This document shows, piece by piece, positions 9,199 to 17,440 of a DNA stretch of 64,000 bases (position 1 is its first letter; every line of letters starts with the position of its first letter). A program made the position numbers and the translations under genes. The notes beneath the pieces are model-generated. The model did no database searches, was not told where the DNA came from, and saw only the letters and a list, made by a program, of their open reading frames with translations. Origin of the DNA: Chloroflexota bacterium (GTDB lineage: Bacteria > Chloroflexota > Anaerolineae > Anaerolineales > UBA4823); NCBI GenBank assembly GCA_029265355.1, contig JAJUJL010000014.1, positions 62,001 through 126,000 on the forward strand. Direction: 5' to 3'.

Positions 9199-9228
9199 TT
9201 GACGATGCCAAAAAGCCTGTGATAAAAT
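9199..9228 (+). promoter_or_regulatory. Promoter of the Fo ATP synthase operon, predicted leaderless
   Basis: TTGACG at 9199-9204 and TAAAAT at 9223-9228 are separated by 18 bases, with an extended -10 (TGA just before TAAAAT). The ATG of the next gene starts 9 bases after the -10, so the transcript should begin at or within a few bases of the start codon. Confidence 0.72.
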
Positions 9229-9237
9229 TCGTGCGCC

Positions 9238-9549
9238 ATGAGCCAAGCCGGTAAAACGCCAGAAAACAAACCTGCCCAGCCCATCATTCCGATGAAGTTC
9301 GGTGAGGTCGGGTTGCAGGTAGCGGGGATCACTTTATTCATTGTTTTGCTGTCGGTGTTCGGCGGCCTATGGCTGGACCGAGTTTTTGGCACCAAGCCAA
9401 TTCTGACGGTTATCCTGGTGGTAGCTTCCGCGCCACTTTCTTTATTCTTAACCGTGTGGGTAGCATTGCGGGCAGTGCGAGACCTGCCATCCGGGTCGCG
9501 GCAAAGCTCGCCGACAAATTTTTCAAAGGAGGACACGAGTGACGACTGA
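9238..9549 (+). CDS. AtpZ/AtpI-like small membrane protein
   Basis: This is a 103-residue protein with a hydrophilic N terminus, two membrane helices (about residues 25-45 and 55-80) and a polar tail. The segment [18 protein letters not shown] is typical of the AtpZ/AtpI group encoded at the head of ATP synthase operons, thought to help ion supply or assembly of the c-ring. Its last bases overlap the GTG start of atpB, which implies translational coupling. The start codon has no ribosome site but lies 9 bases after a good -10 element. The family assignment rests on context, topology and the GLWLDR motif; the exact subfamily is uncertain. Confidence 0.82.
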   Translation: MSQAGKTPENKPAQPIIPMKFGEVGLQVAGITLFIVLLSVFGGLWLDRVFGTKPILTVILVVASAPLSLFLTVWVALRAVRDLPSGSRQSSPTNFSKEDTSDD

Positions 9550-10609
9550 GGCAACGCCTAAGAAACGAACTCCGGTGAAGCGCTGGATCGTGCTGGCCCT
9601 GTTTGTGATCGGCGGCTATGCAGCGTTTGGCAGCATCGGTGTTCTAAAACCGATCAGTCCGGTGGTTGTGTTGCCCGCTGAGCCGACCGGGATCTCGATC
9701 GCCGGCTTTCCGATCACCAATACCATCCTGGCAACGCTGATTGCCGACCTGGTACTGATCTTGTTTGCGATTAGCGCTTACCGGTTCAGTAAGAGCGGCA
9801 AGCAGGTGCCTTCCGGTATGTACAACTTCTTCGAATTTCTGGTGGAGTTCCTGTGGAATTCGGTGAAGGGCGCAGCCGGCAAATGGGCGCCGCGCATCTT
9901 TCCGGTGGTCGCCACCATCTTTTTGCTGGTGCTGGCTGCCAATATGACCAAGCTGTTCCCGGGCTATGAAGCCATCGGCTACATGAAAGAAATTCACGAA
10001 GGTAAAACCGGCTACGCTCCGGTTAAGCTGTTCGACCTGGGCTCGATACCGGTGTACGGCCTGGATAAGAACCACCCTGTCATCGGCGCGGCGCATGGCG
10101 AGGAGCACGGTGAGGCTGCTGGCGGCGAAGCGCACGGCGAAGAGAGCGCTGCTGCGAAGGAGATGTGCACTGCTTGCGAGGTGGTGCCTTTCCTGCGCGG
10201 CTCTGCCACCGACCTGAACTTCCCGTTTGCCTTGGCGGTGATCACCGTGGTGTTGACCCAGGTCTACGGCGTGTGGGCGTTGGGGCCTTCGTATTTCTCG
10301 AAGTACCTGCCGGTGGGTCAACTGGTCAGCGGCGGTATCTTTGGTTTGATCAACTTTGGGGTGGGATTCCTGGAAATCATCCTGGAGTTTGCCAAGATCC
10401 TGTCGTTTGGCTTCCGGTTGTTCGGCAACATCTTTGCGGGCACGCTGCTGCTCTCCATTGTAGGCGCGCTGACCGCCATTGTGGTGCCGCCCTTCCTGTA
10501 TCTGTTTGAAGTATTCTTTGGCGCGATCCAGGCGTATGTGTTCTTCCTGCTGGCGACGGTGTTCATCAGCGGGGCCACGGTCAGCCATCACGCCGAAGAG
10601 CATCACTAA
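9539..10609 (+). CDS. atpB: ATP synthase Fo subunit a, with a His/Glu-rich insertion
   Basis: Subunit a provides the proton half-channels and the arginine that faces the c-ring. The essential arginine is in [16 protein letters not shown], and the terminal helices are typical. The protein is 356 residues, about 80 longer than E. coli subunit a. Most of the excess is one extramembrane loop at about residues 150-210 that contains a His/Glu/Gly-rich stretch (residues about 184-203) followed by a Cys-x-x-Cys pair (CTAC). The GTG start is preceded by AAAGGAGG and overlaps the upstream gene. The loop could bind metal, but that is only inferred from composition. Confidence 0.95.
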   Translation: MTTEATPKKRTPVKRWIVLALFVIGGYAAFGSIGVLKPISPVVVLPAEPTGISIAGFPITNTILATLIADLVLILFAISAYRFSKSGKQVPSGMYNFFEFLVEFLWNSVKGAAGKWAPRIFPVVATIFLLVLAANMTKLFPGYEAIGYMKEIHEGKTGYAPVKLFDLGSIPVYGLDKNHPVIGAAHGEEHGEAAGGEAHGEESAAAKEMCTACEVVPFLRGSATDLNFPFALAVITVVLTQVYGVWALGPSYFSKYLPVGQLVSGGIFGLINFGVGFLEIILEFAKILSFGFRLFGNIFAGTLLLSIVGALTAIVVPPFLYLFEVFFGAIQAYVFFLLATVFISGATVSHHAEEHH

Positions 10610-10658
10610 ACCTTAATGAAATCATACATCCAAAACCAGAGGACGAAGGAGACTTACC

Positions 10659-10901
10659 ATGAATGATGCAGCAGCTTTTATCGCGGGTATGAAGGTGTTG
10701 GGCGCAGGCCTGGCGATGTTGGGCGCTATCGGCGCGGGCGTGGGCGTGGGCATTGCCGCCTCGGGCGGTGTGCAGGCGATGGGACGCAACCCAGACGCTA
10801 CCCCCACCATCCAAACCAACATGATCCTGGGTATGGCTTTCGCTGAAGCCGTGGCGATCTACGCCCTGGCTGTGGCGCTGATCATCATCTTCGCCGCCTA
10901 A
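10659..10901 (+). CDS. atpE: ATP synthase Fo subunit c
   Basis: This is the 80-residue hairpin proteolipid that forms the rotor ring. Helix 1 carries the glycine-rich packing motif (GAIGAGVGVGIAAS), the polar loop has GRNPDA, and helix 2 has the ion-binding glutamate Glu63 in GMAFAEAVAIY. The residues that distinguish sodium-binding rings, a glutamine in helix 1 and Ser/Thr after the glutamate, are absent (Val30 and Ala64), so proton coupling is expected. The ATG follows GAAGGAGACTTACC. It lies between atpB and the b-delta fusion. Confidence 0.97.
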   Translation: MNDAAAFIAGMKVLGAGLAMLGAIGAGVGVGIAASGGVQAMGRNPDATPTIQTNMILGMAFAEAVAIYALAVALIIIFAA

Positions 10902-10920
10902 CCGCCAGAGAGGTAATTAA

Positions 10921-11658
10921 ATGGCTGCATTAGGGATCAACCTGGGTTTTTTCTTATTTCAGGTTTTCAATTTCACCATTTTGGCGACCTTGCTGTACGC
11001 CTGGGCGTACCGGCCGATCACCAATATGCTTGAAAACCGCAAGAATATCATCGCCCAGGGCCTGGAAGATGCTCGTATCGCTGCCGAGGCGCGCGCCAAC
11101 GCAGAGAAAGAAGCCCGCGAGATCATTGCCAAGGCCCAGGCGGAAGCCAACCAGAAAGTGCGTGAATCCACCGAGCGGGCAGCCGCTGCGGCGCGTGAGG
11201 TGATGGCGCAGGCCGAGGCGGAGGTTGCCAAGCTGCGTGAAAGCGCGGCCGCCGAAGCCACCCTGGAGCGCGATCGCGTCCTGGCGGATGTGCGCGGCCA
11301 GATCGCTGCCCTGAGCATGGCTGCCGCTCAGCGCCTGGTGGGCGAAGCCCTGGATGAGAAGCGCCAGCGCGCCCTGATCGATGAGTTCTTCTCCGGCGTC
11401 AAATCCGGCAAAGTTGTGCTGCTGGAAGGCAGCGCACTGAGCGGCGCTTCCGCTGAGGTGACCAGCGCTTTGCCGCTCACCCCCGCCGAGCAGGAAACGG
11501 TCAAGAAAGATGTGCTCGCCAGGATCGGAGCGCAGGCAACTGTGACCTTCCGCGTCGACCCGTCCATCCTGGGCGGCCTGGTGGTGCGCGTCGGCGATAA
11601 AGTGCTGGACGGCTCGGTATCGGGTCAGTTGGAAACGTTGCGCGCCGCCCTGCACTAA
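10921..11658 (+). CDS. atpF: ATP synthase subunit b fused to a subunit delta C-terminal domain
   Basis: Residues 1-30 form the single membrane helix of subunit b, followed by a long Ala/Glu/Arg-rich coiled coil to about residue 130. After that the protein does not stop. It continues through a helical region (LVGEALDEKRQRALIDEFF) into about 75 residues ending in FRVDPSILGGLVVRVGDKVL and a GQLETLRAAL tail, which is the signature of the delta (OSCP) C-terminal domain. At 245 residues this is a b-delta fusion with at most a reduced delta N-terminal domain. No separate delta gene or any F1 gene follows; the operon ends at a terminator 43 bases downstream. Confidence 0.9.
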   Translation: MAALGINLGFFLFQVFNFTILATLLYAWAYRPITNMLENRKNIIAQGLEDARIAAEARANAEKEAREIIAKAQAEANQKVRESTERAAAAAREVMAQAEAEVAKLRESAAAEATLERDRVLADVRGQIAALSMAAAQRLVGEALDEKRQRALIDEFFSGVKSGKVVLLEGSALSGASAEVTSALPLTPAEQETVKKDVLARIGAQATVTFRVDPSILGGLVVRVGDKVLDGSVSGQLETLRAALH

Positions 11659-11701
11659 ACTACCTGCGTGCCGGGGTCGCGCCGGTCATCAATCGAATGA
11701 C

Positions 11702-11744
11702 AGCCATACGATGCTTGTTTGTAAGTGTCGTATGGCTTATTTTT
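11702..11744 (+). terminator. Rho-independent terminator of the Fo operon
   Basis: AGCCATACGA (11702-11711) pairs perfectly with TCGTATGGCT (11728-11737), followed by TATTTTT. It closes the operon after the b-delta gene, confirming that F1 genes are not co-transcribed here. Confidence 0.85.
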
Positions 11745-11778
11745 AAACCGCAGTAAGTGATACACCTGGCCCACCGCA

Positions 11779-13380
11779 GTGATTGAGAAAACCCTCTCTG
11801 AATTGATAGCTGCTCTGCCGGATGCCCGCCTGAGTGGCCCGCTGCCGCAGGCTGGCGCGCCGGTTCAGGCCATCGTGCTGGACAGCCGCAAGGTGCAGCC
11901 CGGCAGTATCTTTGTCGCCCTGGCAGGGGGGAGCGTGGATGGTCATCGCTTCATTCCCGATGCGGTAGCGCGTGGGGCGGTGGCGGTGGTCGGCTCTCAG
12001 CCAATCACAGGCTTGAGTGTGCCTTACATCATGACCGTGGACGGGCGCGCCGCACTGGCCAGGTTATCTGCCGCGCTCTACGATTTCCCCGCCCGCAGAC
12101 TGACCGTGCTGGGCGTCACCGGCACAGATGGTAAAACCACCACCAGCACGCTCATCTATCACATCCTGCGGGCAGCCGGTCTCCAGGCAGGTATGGTGTC
12201 CACGGTCAGCGCGCGGATCGCCGGTCAAGAGCAAGATACTGGCTTTCACGTCACCACGCCCGAAGCGCCCGATGTCCAGCGCTACCTGCGCGCCATGTTG
12301 GACGCCGGTCAGACCCACGTAGTTTTGGAGGCCACCTCGCACGGCCTGCACCAGCAGCGCGTGGCGGAGAGCGAATTCGACGTGGCGGTGGTCACCAACA
12401 TTACCCACGAGCACCTCGATTACCACGGCACGTATGAAGCTTATCGCCAGGCCAAGGGACGCTTGTTCACGTCCCTGGCGGAGACCGCCAAGAAAGCTTT
12501 CGGCAACCCGCGATTGGCCGTTCTCAACCGCGATGACAGCTCCTATGAATACTTGCGCTCACTGGCGACTGCTCCCGAGGCTGTGCAGGCGGGGGTACGG
12601 AACGTCTCGTACGGCGTCAGCGCACAGGCCCAGGTGCGTGCTTCGCAGGTACAGACCAGCGCCAGCGGATTGCATTTTGAGGTGTGCGGGCCGGATTTTA
12701 GCCTGGCTGTGGACACACCTTTGCACGGCCTGTACAACGTCTCGAACTGCCTGGCGGCGATTTCAGCCTGCGTGATCGGGTTGGGCATCTCGCCTGAAGC
12801 CGCCCGCCAGGGATTGGCGGCGGTGCAGCCGGTGCCAGGCAGGATGGAGCGCATCGACCTGGGGATGGATTTCCTGGCATACGTGGATTTTGCGCACACC
12901 CCTTACGCCCTGCGCGCCGCGCTGGAAACCGCCCGCCACATCCAGGAGAGCCAGGGGAGAAACGGCAGGGTGATTGCGGTCTTCGGCTCGGCAGGGCTGC
13001 GCGACCGCTTGAAGCGACGCATGATGGCGGAGACCGCCGCCGAGCTAGCAGACTTGATAGTGCTGACCGCCGAAGACCCACGCACCGAATCTTTGGAAGC
13101 AATCCTCGAAGAGATGGCTGCCGGCGCTCGCAGCCGAGGCGGCGTGGAAGGGCGCAGTTTCTGGCGCATCCCAGATCGCGGCGAGGCGCTGCGTTTTGCC
13201 GTCCGCCTGGCGAAACCGGGCGACATCCTCTTGGCGTTGGGCAAAGGTCACGAGCAATCGATGTGCTTCGGCGAGATCGAATATCCCTGGGATGATCGAA
13301 CCGCCCTGCGCGCCGCGCTGAGCGAATACCTGGGCATTCCTGGACCGCCCATGCCCAGGCTGCCGACCAGTCAAGTATAA
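11779..13380 (+). CDS. murE: MurE-like UDP-N-acetylmuramyl-tripeptide ligase
   Basis: This is a Mur ligase of 533 residues with the three-domain pattern: an N-terminal UDP-substrate domain, a central ATPase domain with the P-loop GTDGKTTTS at about residue 114 and HEHLDYHGTYEAYRQAK, and a C-terminal domain with FGSAGLRDRLKRR and GKGHEQ. The family adds a diamino acid to UDP-MurNAc-L-Ala-D-Glu. The substrate-recognition motif that reads DNPR in diaminopimelate enzymes reads EDPR here (about residue 432), so a different diamino acid is possible. It stands alone, not in a division cluster. The GTG start at 11779 has no clear ribosome site. A stand-alone MurE paralogue of other function cannot be excluded. 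Confidence 0.85.
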   Translation: MIEKTLSELIAALPDARLSGPLPQAGAPVQAIVLDSRKVQPGSIFVALAGGSVDGHRFIPDAVARGAVAVVGSQPITGLSVPYIMTVDGRAALARLSAALYDFPARRLTVLGVTGTDGKTTTSTLIYHILRAAGLQAGMVSTVSARIAGQEQDTGFHVTTPEAPDVQRYLRAMLDAGQTHVVLEATSHGLHQQRVAESEFDVAVVTNITHEHLDYHGTYEAYRQAKGRLFTSLAETAKKAFGNPRLAVLNRDDSSYEYLRSLATAPEAVQAGVRNVSYGVSAQAQVRASQVQTSASGLHFEVCGPDFSLAVDTPLHGLYNVSNCLAAISACVIGLGISPEAARQGLAAVQPVPGRMERIDLGMDFLAYVDFAHTPYALRAALETARHIQESQGRNGRVIAVFGSAGLRDRLKRRMMAETAAELADLIVLTAEDPRTESLEAILEEMAAGARSRGGVEGRSFWRIPDRGEALRFAVRLAKPGDILLALGKGHEQSMCFGEIEYPWDDRTALRAALSEYLGIPGPPMPRLPTSQV

Positions 13381-13391
13381 TCGATCGATTA
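13378..13391. repeat. 14-base palindrome containing both convergent stop codons
   Basis: TAATCGATCGATTA is a perfect palindrome whose two ends are the TAA stop codons of the + strand MurE-like gene and the - strand RAM-domain gene. It may simply result from compact convergent packing. Confidence 0.6.
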
Positions 13392-13622
13392 CTCGAAATC
13401 CACTGCCAGGCAGGTCAGCGTTTCCTGCATGCCGGGGATGGGCTGGATGCCTACCGCCAGGATCTTACCCAGGTGGCGCACGTCATCCGCTTCGATGATG
13501 GCGACCACATCGTACGGACCAAAGGTCATGCTGGCCTCTTTGACGCCCTCCACACGGCGCACTGTGCGCACCACGTCACGAATTTCACCGGTGCGTACTT
13601 TCATCAGAACGTAAGCTTTCAT
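13389..13622 (-). CDS. Stand-alone Lrp/AsnC ligand-binding (RAM) domain protein
   Basis: This 77-residue protein is one RAM domain, the alpha-beta sandwich that binds amino acids in Lrp/AsnC regulators, without the DNA-binding helix-turn-helix. The fold's signature is clear: a first strand YVLMKVRTG, a helix with VVRTVRRVEGVKEA, the strand pair TFGPYDVVAIIEADD, and a terminal strand TLTCLAVDFE. The ATG has GGGAGAC about 8 bases upstream. It is convergent with the MurE-like gene; both stop codons fall in one perfect palindrome (13378-13391). Such proteins form ring oligomers, and their partners are usually unknown. Confidence 0.9.
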   Translation of the reverse strand: MKAYVLMKVRTGEIRDVVRTVRRVEGVKEASMTFGPYDVVAIIEADDVRHLGKILAVGIQPIPGMQETLTCLAVDFE

Positions 13623-13649
13623 GCGCTTGTCTCCCGTGATGATCTTTAT

Positions 13650-14495
13650 TTAGGTATGTTCGGGCCGCAAGAAGATTGCCCAATAGACCGCTGCGACCAG
13701 CAGCGATCCCCCGATGATGTTCCCGATGGTAACCGGCAGCAGGTTGTTGACGAAGAATGCCCCCCAGGTCAGCCCCGAAAGATCCAGCTTGCTGGCTGCG
13801 GTGAAGGCGGGATCGAAATCCTTGATCAGCAATCCCACAGGGATGAAGTACATATTGGCAATGCTGTGCTCGAAACCGGCAGCGACAAAAGCCGCGATGG
13901 GGAAGATGATGGCGACGATCTTATCAACCGTGCTACGGGCGCTGAATGTCAGCCAGACCGCCAGGCACACCAGGACATTGCACAAGATGCCCAGCACCAG
14001 CGCCTGGAGGAATCCCAGGTGCACTTTACTGTTGGCAATGTTCAAAGCTGCCAGGCCGATGGCTCCGCCGCCGAAAGTGTGTTGCTTGCTCAGGAATACC
14101 AGCAGCGCCGTGCCCAGCGAGCCAACAAAATTGCCGATATAGACGATGATCCAGTTGCGCAGCAGGTTGCGGGTGCTGACCTTGCCGCTGGCCCAGGCCA
14201 TCACGATCAGGTTGTTGCCGGTGAACAGTTCGGCGCCTCCGACGATGACCAGGATCAGACCCAGGCAGAAGACCAGACCGACCATCAGCCGGGTTACGCC
14301 ATACGGGAGCACACCGCTGGCGCCTGCGGCAGCCGTGGTGGCGAAGACCGCCCCCATGGCGATGAAGCCGCCCGCCAGCACAGCCAGGGCGAACATCTGC
14401 AACACACCGGCTTCAGCCTTGCGCACGCCCAGGTATTCTGCGCGGCGCGCCATTTCAGCGGGAAGTAAGGCATCGATACGAAGTTCTGTACTCAT
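13650..14495 (-). CDS. focA: Formate/nitrite transporter family channel
   Basis: FNT-family proteins are pentameric channels for formate, nitrite or hydrosulfide. This 281-residue protein has six or so membrane segments and both family signatures: GGAELFTGNN in the first half and AAGFEHSIANMYFIPVGLL in the second, which contains the central-pore histidine. The N terminus carries the soluble segment EMARRAEYLGVRKAEAG seen in FocA-like channels. Which anion is carried cannot be told from sequence. It is transcribed alone from a promoter with a Crp/Fnr-like site upstream, which suggests control by oxygen, nitrogen oxides or a cyclic nucleotide. Confidence 0.93.
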   Translation of the reverse strand: MSTELRIDALLPAEMARRAEYLGVRKAEAGVLQMFALAVLAGGFIAMGAVFATTAAAGASGVLPYGVTRLMVGLVFCLGLILVIVGGAELFTGNNLIVMAWASGKVSTRNLLRNWIIVYIGNFVGSLGTALLVFLSKQHTFGGGAIGLAALNIANSKVHLGFLQALVLGILCNVLVCLAVWLTFSARSTVDKIVAIIFPIAAFVAAGFEHSIANMYFIPVGLLIKDFDPAFTAASKLDLSGLTWGAFFVNNLLPVTIGNIIGGSLLVAAVYWAIFLRPEHT

Positions 14496-14519
14496 GGTGT
14501 CTGCTATGCTCCTCTCTTT

Positions 14520-14548
14520 ACAATACCTCTGTTTTGATTTTCACGCAA
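14520..14548 (-). promoter_or_regulatory. Promoter of the formate/nitrite channel gene
   Basis: Read on the - strand, TTGCGT (14548-14543) and TATTGT (14525-14520) are separated by 17 bases. The expected transcription start is near 14513, about 18 bases before the ATG. GAGGAG lies in the leader. Confidence 0.6.
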
Positions 14549-14566
14549 GCGCTTGGAGCGGCACTG

Positions 14567-14582
14567 TGTGAAATATTTCACG
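14567..14582 (-). promoter_or_regulatory. Crp/Fnr-family operator upstream of focA
   Basis: TGTGAAATATTTCACG contains the half-sites TGTGA and TCAC(G) six bases apart, one mismatch from the Crp consensus, around a perfect 14-base palindrome (14568-14581). Its centre is about 61.5 bases upstream of the predicted start point, a standard activator position. Confidence 0.62.
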
Positions 14583-14589
14583 ATAAGGG

Positions 14590-14633
14590 AAAAATTTTTT
14601 AGGGTTGTGCGCGCTCAAACCGCGCACAACCCT
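14590..14633 (-). terminator. Terminator downstream of pnp
   Basis: A perfect 13-base stem (14601-14613 with 14621-14633) with a 7-base loop lies 13 bases after the pnp stop codon on the - strand. It is followed by A6 then T5 in that direction. Confidence 0.75.
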
Positions 14634-14645
14634 CGATCTCTGAAT

Positions 14646-16877
14646 TTAGCGCCGGCGCTGCCCGCCGCCTTGCGAACGGCGATCTCCAGGCCGACCGCCG
14701 CCCCCACCCGGACGCCCGCCGCCCGAGCGCCCAGCGCCTCCGCCGCCTCCGCTGCGGCGCGAGTCGCGCGCCTGGGCCTCTTCCGCCGTCCAGCCTTCCA
14801 GCACAGCCTGGCGGGAGAGGCGAATCTTGCCCGCGTCGTCGATGGCGGTGACCATCACCGTCAATTCGTCGCCCACTGCAGCCACATCTTCCACCTTCTC
14901 CACGCGCTGGCTGTCGAGCTGGGAGATGTGCACCATGCCATCGATGCCAGGCAGGATTTCGACGAAGGCGCCGAAATCGGTGACGCGCACCACACGCCCG
15001 GTGTAGATGCGCCCGATGACCGGCGTCTCAGTCATGCTTTCGATGCGCTCAACAGCCATGCGCGAGCTCTCGCCATCAGCGGTGGCGATGAACACTGAGC
15101 CATCTTCGCCGATATCGATCTTGGCGCCCGTCTCTTCCTGGATGGTGCGGATGGTCTTTCCACCCGGGCCGATGATCAGGCCGATCTTATCCACCGGGAT
15201 CTTGACCACAGTGATGCGCGGGGCGTGCGGCTTGAGCTCTGGCCGCGGGGCGGAGATGGTTTCCATCATCTTTTCCATGATCGCCAGCCGCGCCACGCGC
15301 GCCTGCTCCAGCGCCTCGGACATGATCTGGGGGGTGATCCCCTTGATCTTGATATCCATTTGCAGGGCGGTGATGCCCTTGGTGGTGCCGGCAACTTTGA
15401 AATCCATGTCGCCCAGGTGATCCTCAGCGCCCAGGATGTCGGTCAAGATAGCGTAACGCTCGCCTTCTTTGATCAATCCCATGGCGACTCCAGCCACCGG
15501 CGCCTTGATCGGTACGCCGGTGTCCATCAATGCCAGTGTTGAGCCGCACACCGAGGCCATTGAGCTGGAGCCGTTGGAAGACAGCACCTCCGACACCAGG
15601 CGCAGCGTGTAGGGGAAATCGGCTTCGGAGGGGATGACCGGCAGCAAAGCCCGCTCCGCCAGCGCCCCGTGCCCGATATCGCGCCGGGAAGCGCCGCGCA
15701 GCATCTTGGCCTCGCCGGTGGAGAAGGGCGGGACATTGTAGTGGTGCATGTAGCGCTTGGTTTCGGTGGGGGTCAGGTTGTCCAGCTCCTGGGCTTCGCG
15801 CGGCGTGCCGAGCGTCGCCATGGTGAGCACCTGCGTTTCCCCGCGGGTAAAGATGGCAGAGCCGTGAGCGCGCGGGCTGGCGTTCACCTCGCACCAGATC
15901 GGGCGGATGTCGGTCAGGCCGCGCCCGTCGATGCGCACACCCTGGTTGAGGATGCGCTCGCGCACCGCTTGCTTGAAAGCTGCGTCGAAGGCCTCCTTGA
16001 CCGGGCTGGCCAGCTCGTCGTCTTCTGCGCTCATGTTGACGACCAGCGCGTCGCGTTCATCTTCGATCAAGTCGTAGAAGCGGGCTTTCTCGTAAGGTTG
16101 GTCCAGGATTTCCTGGATGGCGGGCATGGCGCGCGCAGCCACGCTGGCTTTGATGCTTTCATCCAGCGCGTAGGGTGTGTAGGCGCGCTTGGGCTTACCA
16201 ACTTTGGCAGCCATCTCTTCCTGAGCTTCCACCAGGGGTTGGATGGCCTGGTGTCCGAATTCCAGCGCCGCAACCATGACGTCTTCCTTGACCTCATTGG
16301 CGCCGCACTCCACCATCAAGATGGCGTCTCGAGTGCCAGCGATGCGCAGGTCAAGGTCGGAGTATTCCATATCGGCATAGGTGGGGTTGAGCACGAACTG
16401 TCCTTCGATGCGCCCGACGCGCACTGCGCCGACCGGTCCGCCGAAGGGAATGTCCGAGATCATCAGCGCGGCTGAGGCCGCGTTGACCGCCAAAATGTCG
16501 ATGGGATTCTCTCCATCGGTGGAAAAGGCATACAGGATGACTTGCACATCATTGCGCAGGTCTTTGGGGAAGAGCGGGCGCAGCGGGCGGTCGGTCAGGC
16601 GCGCTGTCAGGATGGCTTCTTCGGTGGGGCGACCTTCGCGACGGAAGAACGAGCCCGGGATCTTGCCTCCGGCATACATGCGCTCTTCATAATCCACGGT
16701 GAGCGGGAAGAAATCGATCCCGGGGCGCACATCGCCCATGGTTGCGGCGGCGAAAATCATGGTATCGCCCAGGCGCAGGGTAACTGCGCCGCCCGCCTGT
16801 TGGGCCAGCTTACCCGTCTCAAAGGTAAACGTCTTGGCGCCAACGGTGGCATTAAGTTTATATCCTTCTGGTTTCAT
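14646..16877 (-). CDS. pnp: Polyribonucleotide nucleotidyltransferase
   Basis: PNPase degrades RNA from the 3' end by phosphorolysis. The 743-residue product has two RNase PH-like domains (about 10-145 and 310-530), the second with TLRLVSEVLSSNGSSSMASV. A KH domain follows (PVDKIGLIIGPGGKTIRTIQ, about 555-610), then an S1 domain (GRIYTGRVVRVTDFGAFVEI, about 620-690). The protein ends in an unusual Gly/Arg-rich tail of about 45 residues. The ATG at 16877 follows TAGGAGAAAATTGA. rpsO lies immediately upstream in the same direction, the classic rpsO-pnp pair, with a hairpin between them. The RGG-like tail probably adds RNA binding. Confidence 0.97.
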   Translation of the reverse strand: MKPEGYKLNATVGAKTFTFETGKLAQQAGGAVTLRLGDTMIFAAATMGDVRPGIDFFPLTVDYEERMYAGGKIPGSFFRREGRPTEEAILTARLTDRPLRPLFPKDLRNDVQVILYAFSTDGENPIDILAVNAASAALMISDIPFGGPVGAVRVGRIEGQFVLNPTYADMEYSDLDLRIAGTRDAILMVECGANEVKEDVMVAALEFGHQAIQPLVEAQEEMAAKVGKPKRAYTPYALDESIKASVAARAMPAIQEILDQPYEKARFYDLIEDERDALVVNMSAEDDELASPVKEAFDAAFKQAVRERILNQGVRIDGRGLTDIRPIWCEVNASPRAHGSAIFTRGETQVLTMATLGTPREAQELDNLTPTETKRYMHHYNVPPFSTGEAKMLRGASRRDIGHGALAERALLPVIPSEADFPYTLRLVSEVLSSNGSSSMASVCGSTLALMDTGVPIKAPVAGVAMGLIKEGERYAILTDILGAEDHLGDMDFKVAGTTKGITALQMDIKIKGITPQIMSEALEQARVARLAIMEKMMETISAPRPELKPHAPRITVVKIPVDKIGLIIGPGGKTIRTIQEETGAKIDIGEDGSVFIATADGESSRMAVERIESMTETPVIGRIYTGRVVRVTDFGAFVEILPGIDGMVHISQLDSQRVEKVEDVAAVGDELTVMVTAIDDAGKIRLSRQAVLEGWTAEEAQARDSRRSGGGGGAGRSGGGRPGGGGGRPGDRRSQGGGQRRR

Positions 16878-17005
16878 TCAATTTTCTCCTATCTTGTTCC
16901 CACCTGGTCAGGGACTGAGAGCCGCCAGTAAGCTGCGCCTGGGCGCTTGCTGGCGCCTCTCAATTCCTAACCGGTGGGTGAGTGCATAAAAAGATAAACG
17001 TGAAA

Positions 17006-17036
17006 CAGGATCAGTGATCCTTGCTCACTGATCCTG
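17006..17036 (-). terminator. Hairpin between rpsO and pnp
   Basis: A perfect 12-base stem (17006-17017 with 17025-17036) and a 7-base loop lie in the 199-base rpsO-pnp gap. On the - strand it is followed by TTTCACGTTTATCTTTTT, so it could act as a partial terminator. In other bacteria this gap also contains RNase III sites. Confidence 0.6.
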
Positions 17037-17076
17037 AGCCAACCTCCGTAGTCGTGTGATCTTGCTGGAGAGCAAA

Positions 17077-17349
17077 TTACTTGCGGCGAATGTTCAGCCG
17101 CTCGGTGAGGGCCATGTAACGCGGAAAGTCATTCCGGCGAACGTATGCCAACAACCGGCGGCGATGTCCCACCAATTTGAGCAGGCCGCGGCGCGATGAT
17201 TCATCGTGCCGGTGGGCGCGCAGGTGATCGGTGAGCTGGTTGATGCGATTGGTCAGGATCGCGATCTGAACTTCGGGCGAGCCTGTATCCTTCTCGTGCC
17301 GGGAAAACTCCTTCATTAACTCCGTTTTGGTTTCTTTATCGATAGACAT
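17077..17349 (-). CDS. rpsO: Ribosomal protein S15
   Basis: S15 is a primary 16S rRNA-binding protein of the small-subunit platform. The product from the ATG at 17349 is 90 residues, the normal length. It carries the family motifs [34 protein letters not shown] and [11 protein letters not shown]-like end. An in-frame TTG at 17370 overlaps the AAGGAG ribosome site and is rejected as the start. The gene has its own extended -10 promoter about 90 bases upstream. A short hairpin in the leader may take part in S15 autoregulation, as known in several phyla, but the structure is not one I can identify with confidence. Confidence 0.97.
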   Translation of the reverse strand: MSIDKETKTELMKEFSRHEKDTGSPEVQIAILTNRINQLTDHLRAHRHDESSRRGLLKLVGHRRRLLAYVRRNDFPRYMALTERLNIRRK

Positions 17350-17440
17350 GACGTCTGCTAACTCCTTCAACGTAGATTTCCTGAGCAGGTCTCCATACCC
17401 GCAGCGATTACGCCGCTGGTAGGGCTAGTCAAGCGGACGA

